Source of the DNA: Lachnospiraceae bacterium UBA4380
GTDB lineage: Bacteria > Bacillota > Clostridia > Lachnospirales > Lachnospiraceae
DNA: 6,363 bases
Direction: 5' to 3'
Assembly (NCBI GenBank): GCA_002390025.1
Contig: DGRU01000198.1
Span: forward strand, 1 to 6,363
The translations under genes and the position numbers were made by a program. The notes under the pieces are model-generated. The model ran no database searches. It had not been told where the DNA came from and saw only the letters and a program-made list of their open reading frames with translations. This document shows positions 5,623 to 6,363 of the stretch, one piece after another (position 1 is the stretch's first letter; every line of letters begins with the position of its first letter).

Positions 5623-6363
5623 TCAGAGATGCAGTCGCCTGCGGATCTCCTCCTCCATATAATCGATGAGTGCCTCCGGACCGGAAAAATCGTCGAGATC
5701 GATCCAGGTGACATTCCTCTCCCGCCTGAACCAGGTCAGCTGGCGCTTGGCAAAGCGGCGGGAATCCCGCTTGATCAGGCGGACCGCCTCCTCCATGGGG
5801 TATTGGCCGTCCAGCGCGCGCAGGATCTGTCTGTAGCCTATGCCCTGCATGGAGACGTCCTCTGCAGTCAGCCCCTGCTCCTTCAGACGCTGCACCTCTG
5901 CGGCCAGGCCCATCTCCATCATCCTGTCCACCCGGGCATCGATCCGTTCATAGAGCTTTGCCCGGTCCATGGTGAAGACAAAAAAGACGGCGTCGTAGGC
6001 GGGGGCCCGCATATGTTCGCTGCGGTTATGCTCGGAAATGCGCATACCGCCGCTCTTTTGGGCAAATTCCAGGGCCCGGATGATCCGCTTGACATTGTTG
6101 GGATGGATGGCCTGAGCCGCCTCGGGGTCCACCTCCTGCAGGCGCTGATAGAGGGTCTGTGCCCCGCCGTTTTCGGCCTCCTGCTCCAGTGCGGTGCGGC
6201 AGTCCGTGTCGGCATCCATTTCCGTAAAGTCGATCCCGTACAGGAGGGCCTGGATATAAAAGCCCGTGCCGCCCACAAGGAAGGGCAGGCGTCCCGCTTC
6301 GCAGATTTCCTTGACAGCCTTCTGTGCTGCCTCCTGGAAACGGACGACATTCCAGGCATCTGT
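5623..6363 (-). CDS. miaA: tRNA dimethylallyltransferase (MiaA), 5'-truncated by the window edge
   Basis: The last 246 codons of MiaA, which transfers a dimethylallyl group to N6 of A37 in tRNAs that read codons starting with U, the first step toward ms2i6A. The open frame continues through the right edge, and the visible protein starts TDAWNVVRFQEAAQKAVKEI. Family landmarks in order: LPFLVGGTGFYIQALL, DPEAAQAIHPNNVKRIIRAL, YERIDARVDRMMEMGL, GIGYRQILRAL and RRFAKRQLTWFRRE near the C-terminus. The N-terminal P-loop (about 70 residues including GxTAxGK(S/T)) lies outside the window. The codon at 6276-6274 is a GTG that encodes the Val of LVGGTG, not a start. The stop is at 5625-5623. hfq, often next to miaA in Bacillota, is not downstream here. 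No convincing terminator follows, so readthrough into the PLP-enzyme gene is possible. Confidence 0.95.
   Translation of the reverse strand, partial: TDAWNVVRFQEAAQKAVKEICEAGRLPFLVGGTGFYIQALLYGIDFTEMDADTDCRTALEQEAENGGAQTLYQRLQEVDPEAAQAIHPNNVKRIIRALEFAQKSGGMRISEHNRSEHMRAPAYDAVFFVFTMDRAKLYERIDARVDRMMEMGLAAEVQRLKEQGLTAEDVSMQGIGYRQILRALDGQYPMEEAVRLIKRDSRRFAKRQLTWFRRERNVTWIDLDDFSGPEALIDYMEEEIRRRLHL

Noticed and set aside
6274..6276. GTG as the miaA start codon
   Set aside because: The frame remains open to the window edge and the upstream codons (TDAWNVVRFQEAAQ..., LPFL) match MiaA; the GTG is the internal Val of LVGGTG.

Overview
The window looks like chromosomal core DNA from a Gram-positive anaerobe of the Bacillota, most likely class Clostridia and probably Lachnospiraceae or a close relative. 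I infer this from the gene set and order (miaA, a methionine gamma-lyase-like PLP enzyme, radC, then class B PBP2 and rodA), from the unusually long PBP2, and from purine-rich ribosome binding sites. Base composition looks moderately GC-rich by eye, with one AT-rich island around 5400-5460. There is no rRNA, tRNA, CRISPR array, transposase, phage gene or other sign of a mobile element.

All five recognisable genes lie on the minus strand, so transcription runs from high to low coordinates. In that order they are: miaA (tRNA dimethylallyltransferase, 5' end beyond the window); a 234-bp gap with a 26-28-bp tandem repeat, an inverted repeat and an AT-rich leader; a PF06838-type 'methionine gamma-lyase / aluminum resistance' protein; radC (JAB/MPN-domain protein) after a 48-bp gap; after a further 84 bp, a 980-residue penicillin-binding protein 2 that starts at TTG; and, after 115 bp, the first 27 codons of a RodA/FtsW-family glycosyltransferase that runs off the left edge.

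The last two genes form a functional unit. PBP2 is the class B transpeptidase and RodA the SEDS glycosyltransferase that together polymerise and cross-link peptidoglycan for elongation. In many Bacillota radC is followed by mreB-mreC-mreD and often minCDE before or around mrdA and rodA. Here radC runs directly into mrdA and mrdA almost directly into rodA, so the cytoskeletal part of the cluster is missing from this place. MiaA, the PLP enzyme and RadC are common neighbours of this cluster and share no obvious pathway with it.

I did not find a clearly new biological system. The points most worth a second look are the tandem repeat upstream of the PLP-enzyme gene, a roughly 250-residue insertion in PBP2, the missing mre/min genes, the repeated GGTCACATC and hairpin ahead of the PBP2 start, and a consensus Shine-Dalgarno downstream of PBP2 with no recognisable gene after it.
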